Below, in pieces: positions 49,298 to 58,574 of a stretch of 64,000 bases of DNA. This DNA is from Yinghuangia seranimata. GTDB taxonomy: Bacteria; Actinomycetota; Actinomycetes; Streptomycetales; Streptomycetaceae. The notes beneath the pieces are model-generated. The model was not told the origin of the DNA and made no database searches. It saw only the letters and a list, made by a program, of their open reading frames with translations. The position numbers were made by a program, and so were the translations under genes. Numbering within the stretch: the first letter of the stretch is position 1; each line of letters starts with the position of its first letter. The stretch lies in NCBI RefSeq assembly GCF_029953285.1, contig NZ_JASAOI010000051.1, forward strand, positions 62,001-126,000. Reading direction: 5' to 3'.

Positions 49298-50080
49298 ATG
49301 CCCTCTGCCGTGCCTGACACTTCATCGCAGCTGTCCGTCTGGGACGGGGTGGCGCCCTGGCCGCCGTTCGCGCATGTGGAAGCCGCGTTCACGGCGCTGG
49401 CCGCCGATCCCGTGCCGCTCGTCCTCGTCGTGGACGGCACGAACATGCCGCTCGGGGTGCTGGCAGCGCGGGGACTGCTACCGGGGCGGGCGGAGACGCC
49501 GGCTGAGTGGGCGGACCGTGTGTGGGCCGAGATCCTGCGGCAGGTGCGCGCGGGACGGACGGTGTGGGGGGTGGCCGCGGCCGGGCTGGCACTGCCGGGT
49601 CTGCGCCGCATCGAGCGCCGCTTCGGGCGCCTCGCGGCGGACGACCGCGACGACGTCCAGCAGGAACTCCTGGCCGCGTTCCTGGCCGCGCTGCACGCCG
49701 TCGACGCCGATGCGCCGCAGGTCGCGCGCAGCCTGCTGCGCGTCGCCGACCGGGCGGGCCATGCCTGGGCGTACCGGCACCGGGCCCGTGCCGTCGCCGA
49801 ACGCCTCGGCCAGACCGACGCGTTCGCTGGTGGCAGCGTAAGCTCAGGGACACTCGCGGGCGCAGCGCCCGTGGGGCATCCCGACCTGGTCCTGGCCCGT
49901 GCGGTCCGCGCCGGGGTCCTCGACGAAGCCGAGGGCGAGTTGATCGGCACCACCCGGCTCGGCTCGGACTCCTGTGCGCAATTGGCCTCGGTGTCCGGGA
50001 CGACGCCCAGGATGCTGCAGCGACGCCGGCGACGTGCAGAGGAACGCCTGGCCGACGCGCTGCGCGGCCACCGCGTCTGA
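49298..50080 (+). CDS. Sigma-factor-like regulator of the transfer block
   Basis: 260 aa. ATG with GGAGGAG nine bases upstream. The middle has a region-2-like helix set (FGRLAADDRDDVQQELLAAF, DRAGHAWAYRHRARAV). The C-terminus has a region-4-like HTH (LDEAEGELIGTTRLG, QLASVSGTTPRMLQRRRRRA). It reads like a divergent ECF or phage-type sigma factor. Being the first rightward gene, it may control the conjugation genes behind it. Core-polymerase contacts cannot be judged. Confidence 0.6.
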   Translation: MPSAVPDTSSQLSVWDGVAPWPPFAHVEAAFTALAADPVPLVLVVDGTNMPLGVLAARGLLPGRAETPAEWADRVWAEILRQVRAGRTVWGVAAAGLALPGLRRIERRFGRLAADDRDDVQQELLAAFLAALHAVDADAPQVARSLLRVADRAGHAWAYRHRARAVAERLGQTDAFAGGSVSSGTLAGAAPVGHPDLVLARAVRAGVLDEAEGELIGTTRLGSDSCAQLASVSGTTPRMLQRRRRRAEERLADALRGHRV

Positions 50081-50423
50081 CCAATCAAGTCGGCGACTGG
50101 CCCGAGGAATTGGCGGCCCGCCTGTCGTTTCCGGCACGGAAATCCTCCGTAACAGGTGACCGGCCCTGCCCGAGGCTCCCGCCCCGCGGCCGGTCGCCTG
50201 TCGGTGCCGGGCCTTCACGGCTCGGCCGGGGGCGGGTGTCCGGCTCGCGCTGACACCCGAGCCCAGCCAGGCCGCCGCACCTCGCGAATGGAGGTCCGGC
50301 GCCCGAGGCCCCGCCCCCGACCCGAGACGGGATCCGGCACCGACGAGCCCTGCACCAACCGCACCCATGTCAGCCGATGGTCCGCACGGCCCCGGTCCGG
50401 GCCGCGTCGAGGAGGCCGATCCC
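50081..50423. other. Intergenic before the pilin gene
   Basis: 343 bases without a supported gene. A long open frame crosses it but only as the upstream extension of the gene at 50858. Confidence 0.4.
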
Positions 50424-50846
50424 ATGCCCCGCAAGCACCCCGCTCACCGCCGCGCGCCGACCGCCCGGCGTCGGCGCATCCGCGCCGTCCGCACGCTGTG
50501 GACGCCCCTGCCCGCCGGACTGCTGCTCGTCCTCGCCGACCCGAAGTACGCCTACGCGGTCAACACGATCCCGGTGGTGATCGCGAACACCCGCAACTGG
50601 ATCACCGGGATCCTCGCCGCGACGGCGACCCTGTTCCTGACGATCGGCGGGCTGCGGTACCTGCTGGCCGGCGGCGATCCGGGCGAGGTGGAGAAGGCCA
50701 AGTCGGCGCTGAAGGCCGCCGGGATCGGCTACATGCTCGCCGTCCTCGCGCCGATCATCCTCCAGATCCTCCAAGGGTTCGTCGGCGACACCACGCCCGC
50801 CACCCCCGAAGCCCCCGCCAGCAGCCCTCCGCCCCAGCCCGCGTAG
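50424..50846 (+). CDS. TrbC/VirB2-like pilin or channel subunit
   Basis: 140 aa. ATG after GAGGAGG. A basic N-terminus with signal-like helix (WTPLPAGLLLVLADPKYAYA) is followed by two hydrophobic helices: ITGILAATATLFLTIGGLRYLL, written here with its loop AGGDPGEVEKAKSALK, and AGIGYMLAVLAPIILQIL. This two-helix hairpin with a polar loop is the VirB2/TrbC fold; Gram-positive systems use related proteins at the channel. A Pro-rich C-terminus follows. It precedes the VirB6-like gene by 11 bases. Confidence 0.75.
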   Translation: MPRKHPAHRRAPTARRRRIRAVRTLWTPLPAGLLLVLADPKYAYAVNTIPVVIANTRNWITGILAATATLFLTIGGLRYLLAGGDPGEVEKAKSALKAAGIGYMLAVLAPIILQILQGFVGDTTPATPEAPASSPPPQPA

Positions 50847-50857
50847 CGGAGTGCGGC

Positions 50858-53197
50858 ATGTGCCGGAAACCGTCTACTGCGCGCAGCGCACTCGCCCGGG
50901 CCGCGTTGTGGGCCGCTGTGCTCGTCGCCGCCGCGGTGGTTCTCTTCGGCGGCGCATCCGCGCTCGCCGCACCGGCCGACGACGCGCACGGCACGAGCGT
51001 GCCGAGCCTGCTGCCGGCGGCGCCCGATCCCACACCGGGGCCCACGCCGACACCGACGCCTGGGACCCCGGCTCCCGGCGCGCCAGGGCCCGGGGGGACT
51101 CCGGGGCCGGGCACCGTGCCGTCGGACCCGAATACCAACACCCCAGTCACCCCAGCGTTCTTCAACCCGTTCAACCCCGGGGACTGGATCAACACGATCG
51201 GCGGCTGGCTGACCGGTTCCGGCGGGCTGGGTATGCCCGACATCTCCGGGCTGGTCGTGAGCGCGATCACGGCGCTGCTCGGAAAGATCGTGGAAGAGGC
51301 CGCCCAGCCGCTGCTGGACCTCCTCGGCAGCACCCTCCTCGCCACCCCCGACCCGGCGGCGAACCCGTCGATCCGCGCCGTGTGGATGACATCGCTGGGG
51401 ATCACGGCGAGCCTGTACGGGCTGTTCATTGTCGCGGGCGGCGTCACCGTCATGGCGTACGAGTCCGTGCAGACCCGCCATGCCGCCAAGCAGATCGGGC
51501 CGCGCCTGGTCGTGGCCTTCCTCACCGCGGCGACGTCGCTGGAACTGATGCACTACGCGGTCGAGTTGTCCAACGCCGTCGCGCAGACCATCCTCGGACA
51601 AGGCGTCGACGGCGCCGGCATCGTCGCGAAACTGTTCAACCCCACAAGCGGCAGGCTGTTCTTCCTCATCCTGGTGATCGTTCAGTTCACCGTGCTCATC
51701 GCGGTCCTGCTCGGATTCATGGTCCGCGTCGCCGTGGTGATGCTCCTGGCCGCGTGCGCGCCACTTGCCATCGCCTGCCACGCCTCACCTGCCACCGACG
51801 GCCTCGCCCGGTTGTGGTGGCGGGCGTTCGGCGGCTGCCTGGCCATCCAGGTCGCCCAGGCCACCACGCTCATCGTCGGCATCCGGACCCTGTACGGGCA
51901 GACCAACGCCAGCCCGTTCGGGTTCCCCACCGCAGGCGGGATCGGCGCAGTCCTGGCCGGACTCACCCTCTTCTACATCCTGCTGAAGATCCCCAAGTGG
52001 GCGACCAGCGTCATCTTCCAAGCCGCGCCCCGCCGTTCCGGCGGTGGCATCGTCCGCACCGTGCTACGCGGGCTGCTGTACTGGCGGCTCGGGAGCCAAG
52101 CCGCCTCGTGGTGGCGGCAACGCCAGCCGGGCGCTGGCGGCGGACGGCCGCCCGGAGGCGGCCGCGGACCCCGTGGTGGCGGACGTGGACGCGGCCCCGG
52201 CTCGGGCCCGGTCCGCGGGGGTGGACCCGGCGGACGCGGCCGAGGACCTCGCGGGGGTGGCCCACGAGCCGGCCGTGCGCGCGGTCGCAGCGGCGGGACA
52301 CCACATACGGCGCCGGTCCAGGCGGCAGCCGCAGGCCCCCGGGCGGCAGGGCCTGCCCCGGGCCCGACCGTGCAGCACCAAGCGGTATCGGCGCAGCCCG
52401 CGACGCCCGGTCAGGTGCAACAGCGAAGCCCAACACGCCGCACGCCCGCTGCGGGGCGCCCCCGCGGCGCCGTGACGGCGCCGCCGGCCGCACGCCAGGC
52501 GTCCGCTCCCGAGCCGCGGCAATCAGCTGCGTCGGCACGGCCAAGTCCGTCGGCTTCCACGCCAGCCGCGCACGGATCTGAGACCCGTGGCCGCCGCCAA
52601 CCGCCCTTGCCCGGCGGCGCCGACGCAACGGCGCGAACGTCGGCCCCGCCGCGCTCAGCCGGCGCACCGGCTCGTCCGAATCCCCCTCCCACTGCCGTAC
52701 CGCCTCTCTCCACGATCCCGGCGTCAACCTCCCGCGCAGGTCAAGGACCGCGTGGTCCTGCAGCGGCGTCACGCGCGCAGTCATCTCCCCCGCATCGGGT
52801 GCAACGCGGTGACGCGGCGCCCCCGCCGACCGGGGCGACGCCGGTTCCTGCGCGGCCCGCCCCGAGCGCCGGGAACAGGACGCGCCCGCACCCGCCCTCC
52901 ACGTCGCCCCCGCCGTCGCGGCCCGCGCCGGCGGGGCCGACGTCGCCTGCCGCATCCCCGTCGGCCACACCGCCCCCTGTCACGTGGCCCCGTGACGAGC
53001 GAGACCGGCACGCGCGGCCCCGCACCGCCGCGCGCGCCCCGGCGCAGGCCCCCCGCCCACTGCCCGCAGCAGCTCCAGTGGAGCCGCCGCAGATCGAACG
53101 GCCCCCGCCGCGGCCGCCGCGCGCGACCGGCCGCCCGATCCGCCTCCACCTACCCCTGGACCCGACAGACACCCCGCCACCCACAGAAGGGAGTTGA
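50858..53197 (+). CDS. VirB6/TrbL-like conjugation membrane protein with long Gly/Arg/Pro tail
   Basis: 779 aa. ATG after GGAG. A signal helix and Pro/Thr-rich segment precede at least six membrane helices, including SLGITASLYGLFIVAGGVTV, LFFLILVIVQFTVLIAVLLG, VVMLLAACAPLAIAC and GIGAVLAGLTLFYILLKIP, the polytopic core typical of VirB6/TrbL. From about residue 420 the protein is a disordered cytoplasmic tail of more than 350 residues rich in Gly, Arg, Pro and Ser. The core would form the inner-membrane part of the transfer channel together with PrgI and VirB4. The tail is highly basic in its first part and may touch DNA. Confidence 0.8.
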   Translation: MCRKPSTARSALARAALWAAVLVAAAVVLFGGASALAAPADDAHGTSVPSLLPAAPDPTPGPTPTPTPGTPAPGAPGPGGTPGPGTVPSDPNTNTPVTPAFFNPFNPGDWINTIGGWLTGSGGLGMPDISGLVVSAITALLGKIVEEAAQPLLDLLGSTLLATPDPAANPSIRAVWMTSLGITASLYGLFIVAGGVTVMAYESVQTRHAAKQIGPRLVVAFLTAATSLELMHYAVELSNAVAQTILGQGVDGAGIVAKLFNPTSGRLFFLILVIVQFTVLIAVLLGFMVRVAVVMLLAACAPLAIACHASPATDGLARLWWRAFGGCLAIQVAQATTLIVGIRTLYGQTNASPFGFPTAGGIGAVLAGLTLFYILLKIPKWATSVIFQAAPRRSGGGIVRTVLRGLLYWRLGSQAASWWRQRQPGAGGGRPPGGGRGPRGGGRGRGPGSGPVRGGGPGGRGRGPRGGGPRAGRARGRSGGTPHTAPVQAAAAGPRAAGPAPGPTVQHQAVSAQPATPGQVQQRSPTRRTPAAGRPRGAVTAPPAARQASAPEPRQSAASARPSPSASTPAAHGSETRGRRQPPLPGGADATARTSAPPRSAGAPARPNPPPTAVPPLSTIPASTSRAGQGPRGPAAASRAQSSPPHRVQRGDAAPPPTGATPVPARPAPSAGNRTRPHPPSTSPPPSRPAPAGPTSPAASPSATPPPVTWPRDERDRHARPRTAARAPAQAPRPLPAAAPVEPPQIERPPPRPPRATGRPIRLHLPLDPTDTPPPTEGS

Positions 53198-53200
53198 CCC

Positions 53201-54142
53201 GTGATGGCCCCGCCCCTGTACCCCGACGACGAGAACCCTCCTCCGGTCCGGATCCCGAAGATCGAGCAGGACGACCGCGTGCTCGGACCGCTCACCGTCC
53301 GCCAAGCCCTCTGGCTCACCGCCGTGTTCCTCCTCCTGTGGGTCGGCTGGCTACTGGCCCGAAGCCGGGTCCCCGGGATTGTGTACCTCGCGTGTGCGGT
53401 GCCAATCGCGGCGTTGGGCGCGGTCGCGGCGCTGGTCTCCCGCGACGGAATGCACCTGGACCAGATGCTCGTTGCCGCGCTGCGGCACGCCCGCGCCCCC
53501 AAACGCCTCGCCCCCGCCCCGGACCGCCCCAGTTCGTACCCGGACTGGCTCGACCCCGCCTGGTCGGATGCGGCAGGCCCGGATCCGGCGCCGCTGGCGC
53601 TGCCTGTCGAGGACATGGACGACACCGGCGTCCTACGCCTGGGCAAGGACGGGATGTGCGCGCTCGCGGTCTGCTCCACGGTCAACTTCGCGCTCCGCAC
53701 CGGCCCCGAACAAGCCTCCCTGACAGGGGCGTTCGCCCGGTTCCTGAACGCGGCCACCGGCCCAGTACAAATCCTCGTCGCCGCCCGGCCCGTCGACCTC
53801 ACCGAGCACGTCGCCCGGCTCCAGCACGCCGCCGGCGGCCTGCCCCACCCCGCGCTGGAGGAAGCGGCGCTCGCGCACGCCGACTTCCTCGACCGCCTCG
53901 TCGAGGGACGCGACTTGCTGGAGCGGCGGATCCTCCTGGCCGTACGCGAACCCGGCCGCACCGCGGCGACAGCCGATCGCGCCGCAGCCCGCGCCGCCGA
54001 ATCGGCCCGCGCACTGGCCCCAGCCGACCTGACCGTGCACCCCCTCGACGCGCAATCGGCCGCTGTCGCGCTCGCCACCGCACTCAACCCCGACGCGGCC
54101 CTGGCGGGTCGGCATGGGCAGGCTCCGGGGAGGGCGTTGTGA
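53201..54142 (+). CDS. PrgI family conjugation protein
   Basis: 313 aa. GTG start after GGGAG, three bases behind the VirB6-like gene. The N-terminus has VRIPKIEQDDRVLGPLTVRQ followed by two closely spaced helices (ALWLTAVFLLLWVGWLLA, IVYLACAVPIAALGAVAAL), the signature of PrgI, the Gram-positive VirB3 counterpart. The C-terminal half is a soluble Ala/Arg-rich region with FALRTGPEQASLTGAFARFL, resembling SCO6880/TraC-like N-terminal domains. Its stop overlaps the VirB4 start (GTGA), matching the usual PrgI-VirB4 order. Confidence 0.8.
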   Translation: MMAPPLYPDDENPPPVRIPKIEQDDRVLGPLTVRQALWLTAVFLLLWVGWLLARSRVPGIVYLACAVPIAALGAVAALVSRDGMHLDQMLVAALRHARAPKRLAPAPDRPSSYPDWLDPAWSDAAGPDPAPLALPVEDMDDTGVLRLGKDGMCALAVCSTVNFALRTGPEQASLTGAFARFLNAATGPVQILVAARPVDLTEHVARLQHAAGGLPHPALEEAALAHADFLDRLVEGRDLLERRILLAVREPGRTAATADRAAARAAESARALAPADLTVHPLDAQSAAVALATALNPDAALAGRHGQAPGRAL

Positions 54143-55998
54143 CCTGGCAACGGCTCATTCTCCGAGGCTGGTTCGGGCGCCGCTCTGCGGACTCGAGCGA
54201 CGACAGCGGCCCCCACCCCGGACTTGCTGGGTGGCTTGGCCCAGACGCGGTGGAGGTCCGGCCCCGGTTCGTCGCCGTCGGGGATCAGCTCGCCGCCACC
54301 CTCGTCGTCACCGGCTACCCCGCCGAAGTCTCACCCGGCTGGCTGGAGCCGCTGCTGTCCTACCCCGGCCGCGTCGACGTCGCCCTCCACATCGATCCCG
54401 TCCCGGTGCCGGTCGCCGTGCAGCGGCTGCGCCGCCAGCGCGCCCGCCTGGAATCCACGCGGCGCGTCGAGTACGGGCGCGGCAAGCTCGACGACCCCGA
54501 GACCGAAGCCGCCGCAGCCGACGCCGCGGACCTGGCGTACCGGGTCGCCCGGGGCGAGGGGAAGCTGTTCTCCGTCGGCCTGTACATCACCGTCCACACC
54601 GACGACGAGCACACGCTCGCCGAGGAGTTGGCGTCGGTACGGGCGGTCGCCGAGTCGATACTGCTGCGCGTCGCCCCGGCGACGTTCCGCGCGCTGCGCG
54701 GGTGGCTGACCACGCTCCCGTTCGGCCTCGACCTGCTGGGTGTGCGGCGCACTTTCGACACCCAGGCCCTGGCCGCGTGCTTCCCGTTCGCCAGCCCCGA
54801 CCTGCCCCCGGCCGACCCGGTCGCCGGCGGGGTGACCGAATCTGCGGTGCTGTACGGCGCGAACACCGCGTCCACGTCGCTGGTGCTGTGGGACCGGTTC
54901 GCCGCCGACAACCACAACTCCGTCACGCTCGCCCGGTCCGGTGCGGGCAAGTCCTATCTGACGAAACTCGACCTGCTGCGCTCCCTCTACCAGGGGGTCG
55001 ACGCGCTGGTGGTCGACCCGGAAGGCGAGTACACCCGTCTCGCCGACGCGGTCGGCGGCACGGTCGTCCGGGTCGGCGCACCGGGGGTCCGGCTCAACCC
55101 GTTCGACCTGCCGGACGCGGCGACCGCGGGAGCGGACGCGCTGACGCGGCGGGCGCTGTTCGCGCACACGCTGTTGTCCGTGCTGCTCGGCGGCGACGTC
55201 ACCGCAGTCGAGCGCGCGGTCCTGGACACGGCGATCCTCGCCGCGTACCGGGCGTCGGGCATCACGGCGGACCCGCGCACGTGGTCACGTCCGGCGCCAC
55301 TGCTGGGCGACCTGCAAGCCGCCCTGGACGAGTACGGCACCGACCTCGCCTACGACCTGGCGGCGCGCCTTGCACCGTTCACCACCGGGTCGTGGGCAGG
55401 CCTGTTCGACGGCCCCACCACGGCCCGCCCGCAAGGACACCTGGTGGTGTTCGACCTGCGGGACCTGGCCGACGAGTTGAAGACGGCCGGCATGCTGCTC
55501 ACCCTCGACGCGATCTGGGGGCAGGTCGACAACCCGCGCGACCGCAAGCGGCGCCTGGTGGTCGTCGACGAGGCGTGGCGGCTGATGCGCGACGGCGAAG
55601 GAGCGAAGTTCCTGTTCCGCATGTCGAAGGCCGCCCGCAAACGGCAGGCGGGGCTCGCGGTGGTCACCCAGGACGCCGCCGACGTGCTGGGCACCGAACT
55701 CGGACAGGCGGTCGTCGCGAACGCCGCCACCCAGATCCTCATGCGCCAGGCCCCCCAGGCCATCGGCGCCGTCGCCGACGCGTTCGGACTCTCCGCAGGG
55801 GAAGCCGAGTTCCTCCTCGCCGCGCCACGCGGGGAAGGGCTGCTGCTCGCCGGATCCCACCGGGTCTCCTTCGCCGCGCTCGCCTCCGACGCCGAGGACG
55901 CGCTGTGCCAGGGACTCGAGACCGCAGCCTCCGAACCCGGAGCCGACCTCGCCGCCGGTGACCAGGACGACGACCCCTCAGTGCCGATACCGCTCTGA
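54139..55998 (+). CDS. VirB4/TraE-type conjugation ATPase
   Basis: 619 aa. An N-terminal domain (GDQLAATLVVTGYPAEVSPGW) precedes the motor domain with Walker A ARSGAGKSY (about residue 265), VDPEGEYTRLADAVGG, and Walker B RLVVVDEAWRLM (about 472), then VTQDAADVLG and ANAATQILMRQ, all typical of VirB4. It powers assembly of, and transport through, a type IV secretion-like conjugation channel from the cytoplasmic face. It is co-translated with PrgI and followed 19 bases on by the coupling protein. GTG start at the overlap was chosen over the open frame further upstream. Confidence 0.9.
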   Translation: MTWQRLILRGWFGRRSADSSDDSGPHPGLAGWLGPDAVEVRPRFVAVGDQLAATLVVTGYPAEVSPGWLEPLLSYPGRVDVALHIDPVPVPVAVQRLRRQRARLESTRRVEYGRGKLDDPETEAAAADAADLAYRVARGEGKLFSVGLYITVHTDDEHTLAEELASVRAVAESILLRVAPATFRALRGWLTTLPFGLDLLGVRRTFDTQALAACFPFASPDLPPADPVAGGVTESAVLYGANTASTSLVLWDRFAADNHNSVTLARSGAGKSYLTKLDLLRSLYQGVDALVVDPEGEYTRLADAVGGTVVRVGAPGVRLNPFDLPDAATAGADALTRRALFAHTLLSVLLGGDVTAVERAVLDTAILAAYRASGITADPRTWSRPAPLLGDLQAALDEYGTDLAYDLAARLAPFTTGSWAGLFDGPTTARPQGHLVVFDLRDLADELKTAGMLLTLDAIWGQVDNPRDRKRRLVVVDEAWRLMRDGEGAKFLFRMSKAARKRQAGLAVVTQDAADVLGTELGQAVVANAATQILMRQAPQAIGAVADAFGLSAGEAEFLLAAPRGEGLLLAGSHRVSFAALASDAEDALCQGLETAASEPGADLAAGDQDDDPSVPIPL

Positions 55999-56017
55999 CC
56001 CGCAGGAGTGCCCCGCC

Positions 56018-58552
56018 ATGCCGTACCACCACGAACCGAGCACTGCTGGCTTGGCGTTCGCCTCCGACCCGTCCGGCGGGCCGCTCGGCCGGTTCCTCAC
56101 CGACCCGAACGCGCTGTGGGCCACGCTCGGCCGCGCCCTCGCCTGGATCGCGGGCACCTGGCCCTGGTCGACACCCGCCCTCGTCGCCGCGACGGTGGGC
56201 GCCGCGACGGCCCGCGCCCGCATCAGAGACCGCCGCGCCCGACGCCTCGCCGCCGACGCGCGGTGCGTCACCGTCCTCGCACCCCCCAAAGTCGAGCCCG
56301 CAGGCGGCGCCATGCTGTGGGCACAACTCGCGGGACTTGCCCGACCGTGGTGGCGGCGATGGCGCGAGGGCCAGCCCCACCTCGCCTTCGAATACGCCTT
56401 CGCCCCCAGCGGGCTGACCGTGCGGTTGTGGCTGGCCGCGTCAGTGCCGACGACGTTGGTGCGGCGCGCCGTGGACGCGGCCTGGCCCGGCGCTCACACC
56501 CGCATCGAACCCGCCAGCCCCGTGTGCCCGCCCGGCCACGCCGTCGAAGCAGGCGCGCTCCGTCTCGCCCGGCCCGACGTCCTGCCGCTGCGCACCGACC
56601 ACCCCGCCGACCCCCTGCGGCCCCTGCTCCAAGCCGCCACCGGCCTGGCCCAGGACGAGACCGCCCTCGTCCAGGTCCTCGCCCGGCCGGCCGTCGGCGC
56701 CCGGCTGCGGCGCGCCCGACGCGCCGCCCGCCGCGTCAAAGCCGGACACTCCCCGAACCGGCTCCGCGCGCTTGCCGCATGGCTGCTCCATGCCACCTCA
56801 CCCGCCGCGACCACCAAACTCGACCCCGCCCACGCCGCCGAACTCCGCCAACTCGTCGCCAAATCCGCCGGGCCCCAATGGGAAGTCGCGATCCGCTACG
56901 CCGCCACCCACCCCGCACCTGCCGCCGACACGGCAGACAACGGCGCGCAGGCTGACGGCGGCGCGGTCACCCTCCTCAAGGACCGCACTTCCGGCCCGCT
57001 CAACGGTGCCCCCGTGCGGCCACTCCTGCGTGCTCGCGCGCACGCCTTGGCCACCGCGATGTCGGTGTTCGCCGAACGCAACTGGCTCACCCGCACCCGC
57101 CTGCGGAGCCCCGCCCGCGTCCTGGACGAACGCCGCTTCGCCCGACGGGGCTTCCTGCTATCTGTGCCGGAACTGGCCGCGCTCGCGCACCTGCCACTGG
57201 ACCCGGACGCGCCCGGCATCGCGCGGGCCGGAGCCCGCGCCGTCATCCCGCCGTCCCAGATCCCCGTCCCCGGCAACGGGGTGAAGCCTCTCGGGTATGC
57301 GGACACCGGGCACCCCCGCGCCGTCGGCGTGCGCACCGCGGATGCCCGCCACCACCTCCACGTCGTCGGTGCCACCGGCTCGGGGAAGTCCACGCTGCTC
57401 GGCCACCTCATCCTCGACGACGCCGCAGCAGGCCGCGGCGCGATCGTCATCGACCCCAAAGGCGACCTCGTCACCGAACTCCTTGCCCGCCTGCCCGCAT
57501 CCGCGGCCGACCGGCTCGTCGTCCTGGACCCCGACGACCCGCGCACTCCCCCGCGTATGAACGTCCTGGACACCCACGGTGCGAACGTCGACATGGTGGT
57601 CGACAACATCACCGGCGTCTTCCGCCGGATCTTCCCCGCGTTCTGGGGACCGCGCACCGACGACGTCATGCGCGCCGCCTGCCTCACCCTGCTTCGCACC
57701 GGCCCGCACACCCCGCCCGCCACCCTCGCGGACGTCCCCCGCCTCCTCGACCAACAGGCCTACCGCCGCCGCACCGTCGCCCGCCTCGACCCGACGGACA
57801 GCGTCCTGCGCGGGTTCTGGACCTGGTACGAGCAACTCTCCGACCCCGCCCGCGCCCAGGTCACCGGCCCGCTCATGAACAAGCTCCGCGCCTTCCTGCT
57901 GCGCTCCTTCGTCCACCAGACCGTCGCCGCAGGCGAATCCAGCTTCGACTTCTCCACCGCGCTCGACGGCGGGATCGTGCTCGCCCGGCTGCCCAAGGGC
58001 GTCCTCGGCGAGGAAACCGTCCGCCTCCTCGGCTCGTTCGTCGTCGCCAAGACCTGGCAGGCCGCCGCCGCCCGCGCCCACACCCGCGAAACAGAGCGCC
58101 GCGACGCGAGCCTGTACGTCGACGAGTGCCACAACTTCCTCACCCTGCCGTACCCGCTCGAAGACATGCTCGCCGAAGCCCGCGGCTACCGGCTCGGACT
58201 CGTCCTCGCCCACCAGCACCTCGCCCAACTCACCGCGGACCTGCGCGAGGGCATCTCGGCCAACGCCCGCAACAAGGTCTACTTCACCGCCTCACCCGAA
58301 GACGCCCACGCCCTCCAGCAGCACACCCGCCCCACCCTCACCGAACACGACCTCGCCCACCTCGGCGGCTACCAGGCAGCCGCACGCCTCTTGGTCGGCG
58401 GCGCGGAGACCACCGCGTTCACGCTGACCACCCGCCCCCTGCCGCCCGCCGTCCCAGGCCGCACCCGCCTGCTCCGCGACGCCGCCCACCACCACGCCGG
58501 CCCCCGCACCCGGCCCACAACGCCACGCCCCGGCCCGCCGCCGGTGCCCTGA
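56018..58552 (+). CDS. VirD4/TraG-type coupling ATPase
   Basis: 844 aa. ATG after CAGGAG. An N-terminal membrane-proximal segment and long helical region lead to the motor domain with Walker A GATGSGKSTLLG (about 450), IVIDPKGDLVTELLAR, Walker B SLYVDECHNFL (about 699), and LVLAHQHLAQL and ARNKVYFTASPEDA downstream, the layout of TraG/TraD-type type IV coupling proteins. It should recruit the relaxase-DNA complex to the channel. The next gene is a replication-relaxation protein, a fitting cargo. Confidence 0.9.
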   Translation: MPYHHEPSTAGLAFASDPSGGPLGRFLTDPNALWATLGRALAWIAGTWPWSTPALVAATVGAATARARIRDRRARRLAADARCVTVLAPPKVEPAGGAMLWAQLAGLARPWWRRWREGQPHLAFEYAFAPSGLTVRLWLAASVPTTLVRRAVDAAWPGAHTRIEPASPVCPPGHAVEAGALRLARPDVLPLRTDHPADPLRPLLQAATGLAQDETALVQVLARPAVGARLRRARRAARRVKAGHSPNRLRALAAWLLHATSPAATTKLDPAHAAELRQLVAKSAGPQWEVAIRYAATHPAPAADTADNGAQADGGAVTLLKDRTSGPLNGAPVRPLLRARAHALATAMSVFAERNWLTRTRLRSPARVLDERRFARRGFLLSVPELAALAHLPLDPDAPGIARAGARAVIPPSQIPVPGNGVKPLGYADTGHPRAVGVRTADARHHLHVVGATGSGKSTLLGHLILDDAAAGRGAIVIDPKGDLVTELLARLPASAADRLVVLDPDDPRTPPRMNVLDTHGANVDMVVDNITGVFRRIFPAFWGPRTDDVMRAACLTLLRTGPHTPPATLADVPRLLDQQAYRRRTVARLDPTDSVLRGFWTWYEQLSDPARAQVTGPLMNKLRAFLLRSFVHQTVAAGESSFDFSTALDGGIVLARLPKGVLGEETVRLLGSFVVAKTWQAAAARAHTRETERRDASLYVDECHNFLTLPYPLEDMLAEARGYRLGLVLAHQHLAQLTADLREGISANARNKVYFTASPEDAHALQQHTRPTLTEHDLAHLGGYQAAARLLVGGAETTAFTLTTRPLPPAVPGRTRLLRDAAHHHAGPRTRPTTPRPGPPPVP

Positions 58553-58574
58553 CTGATGCCGGAGGGAGACCGTC

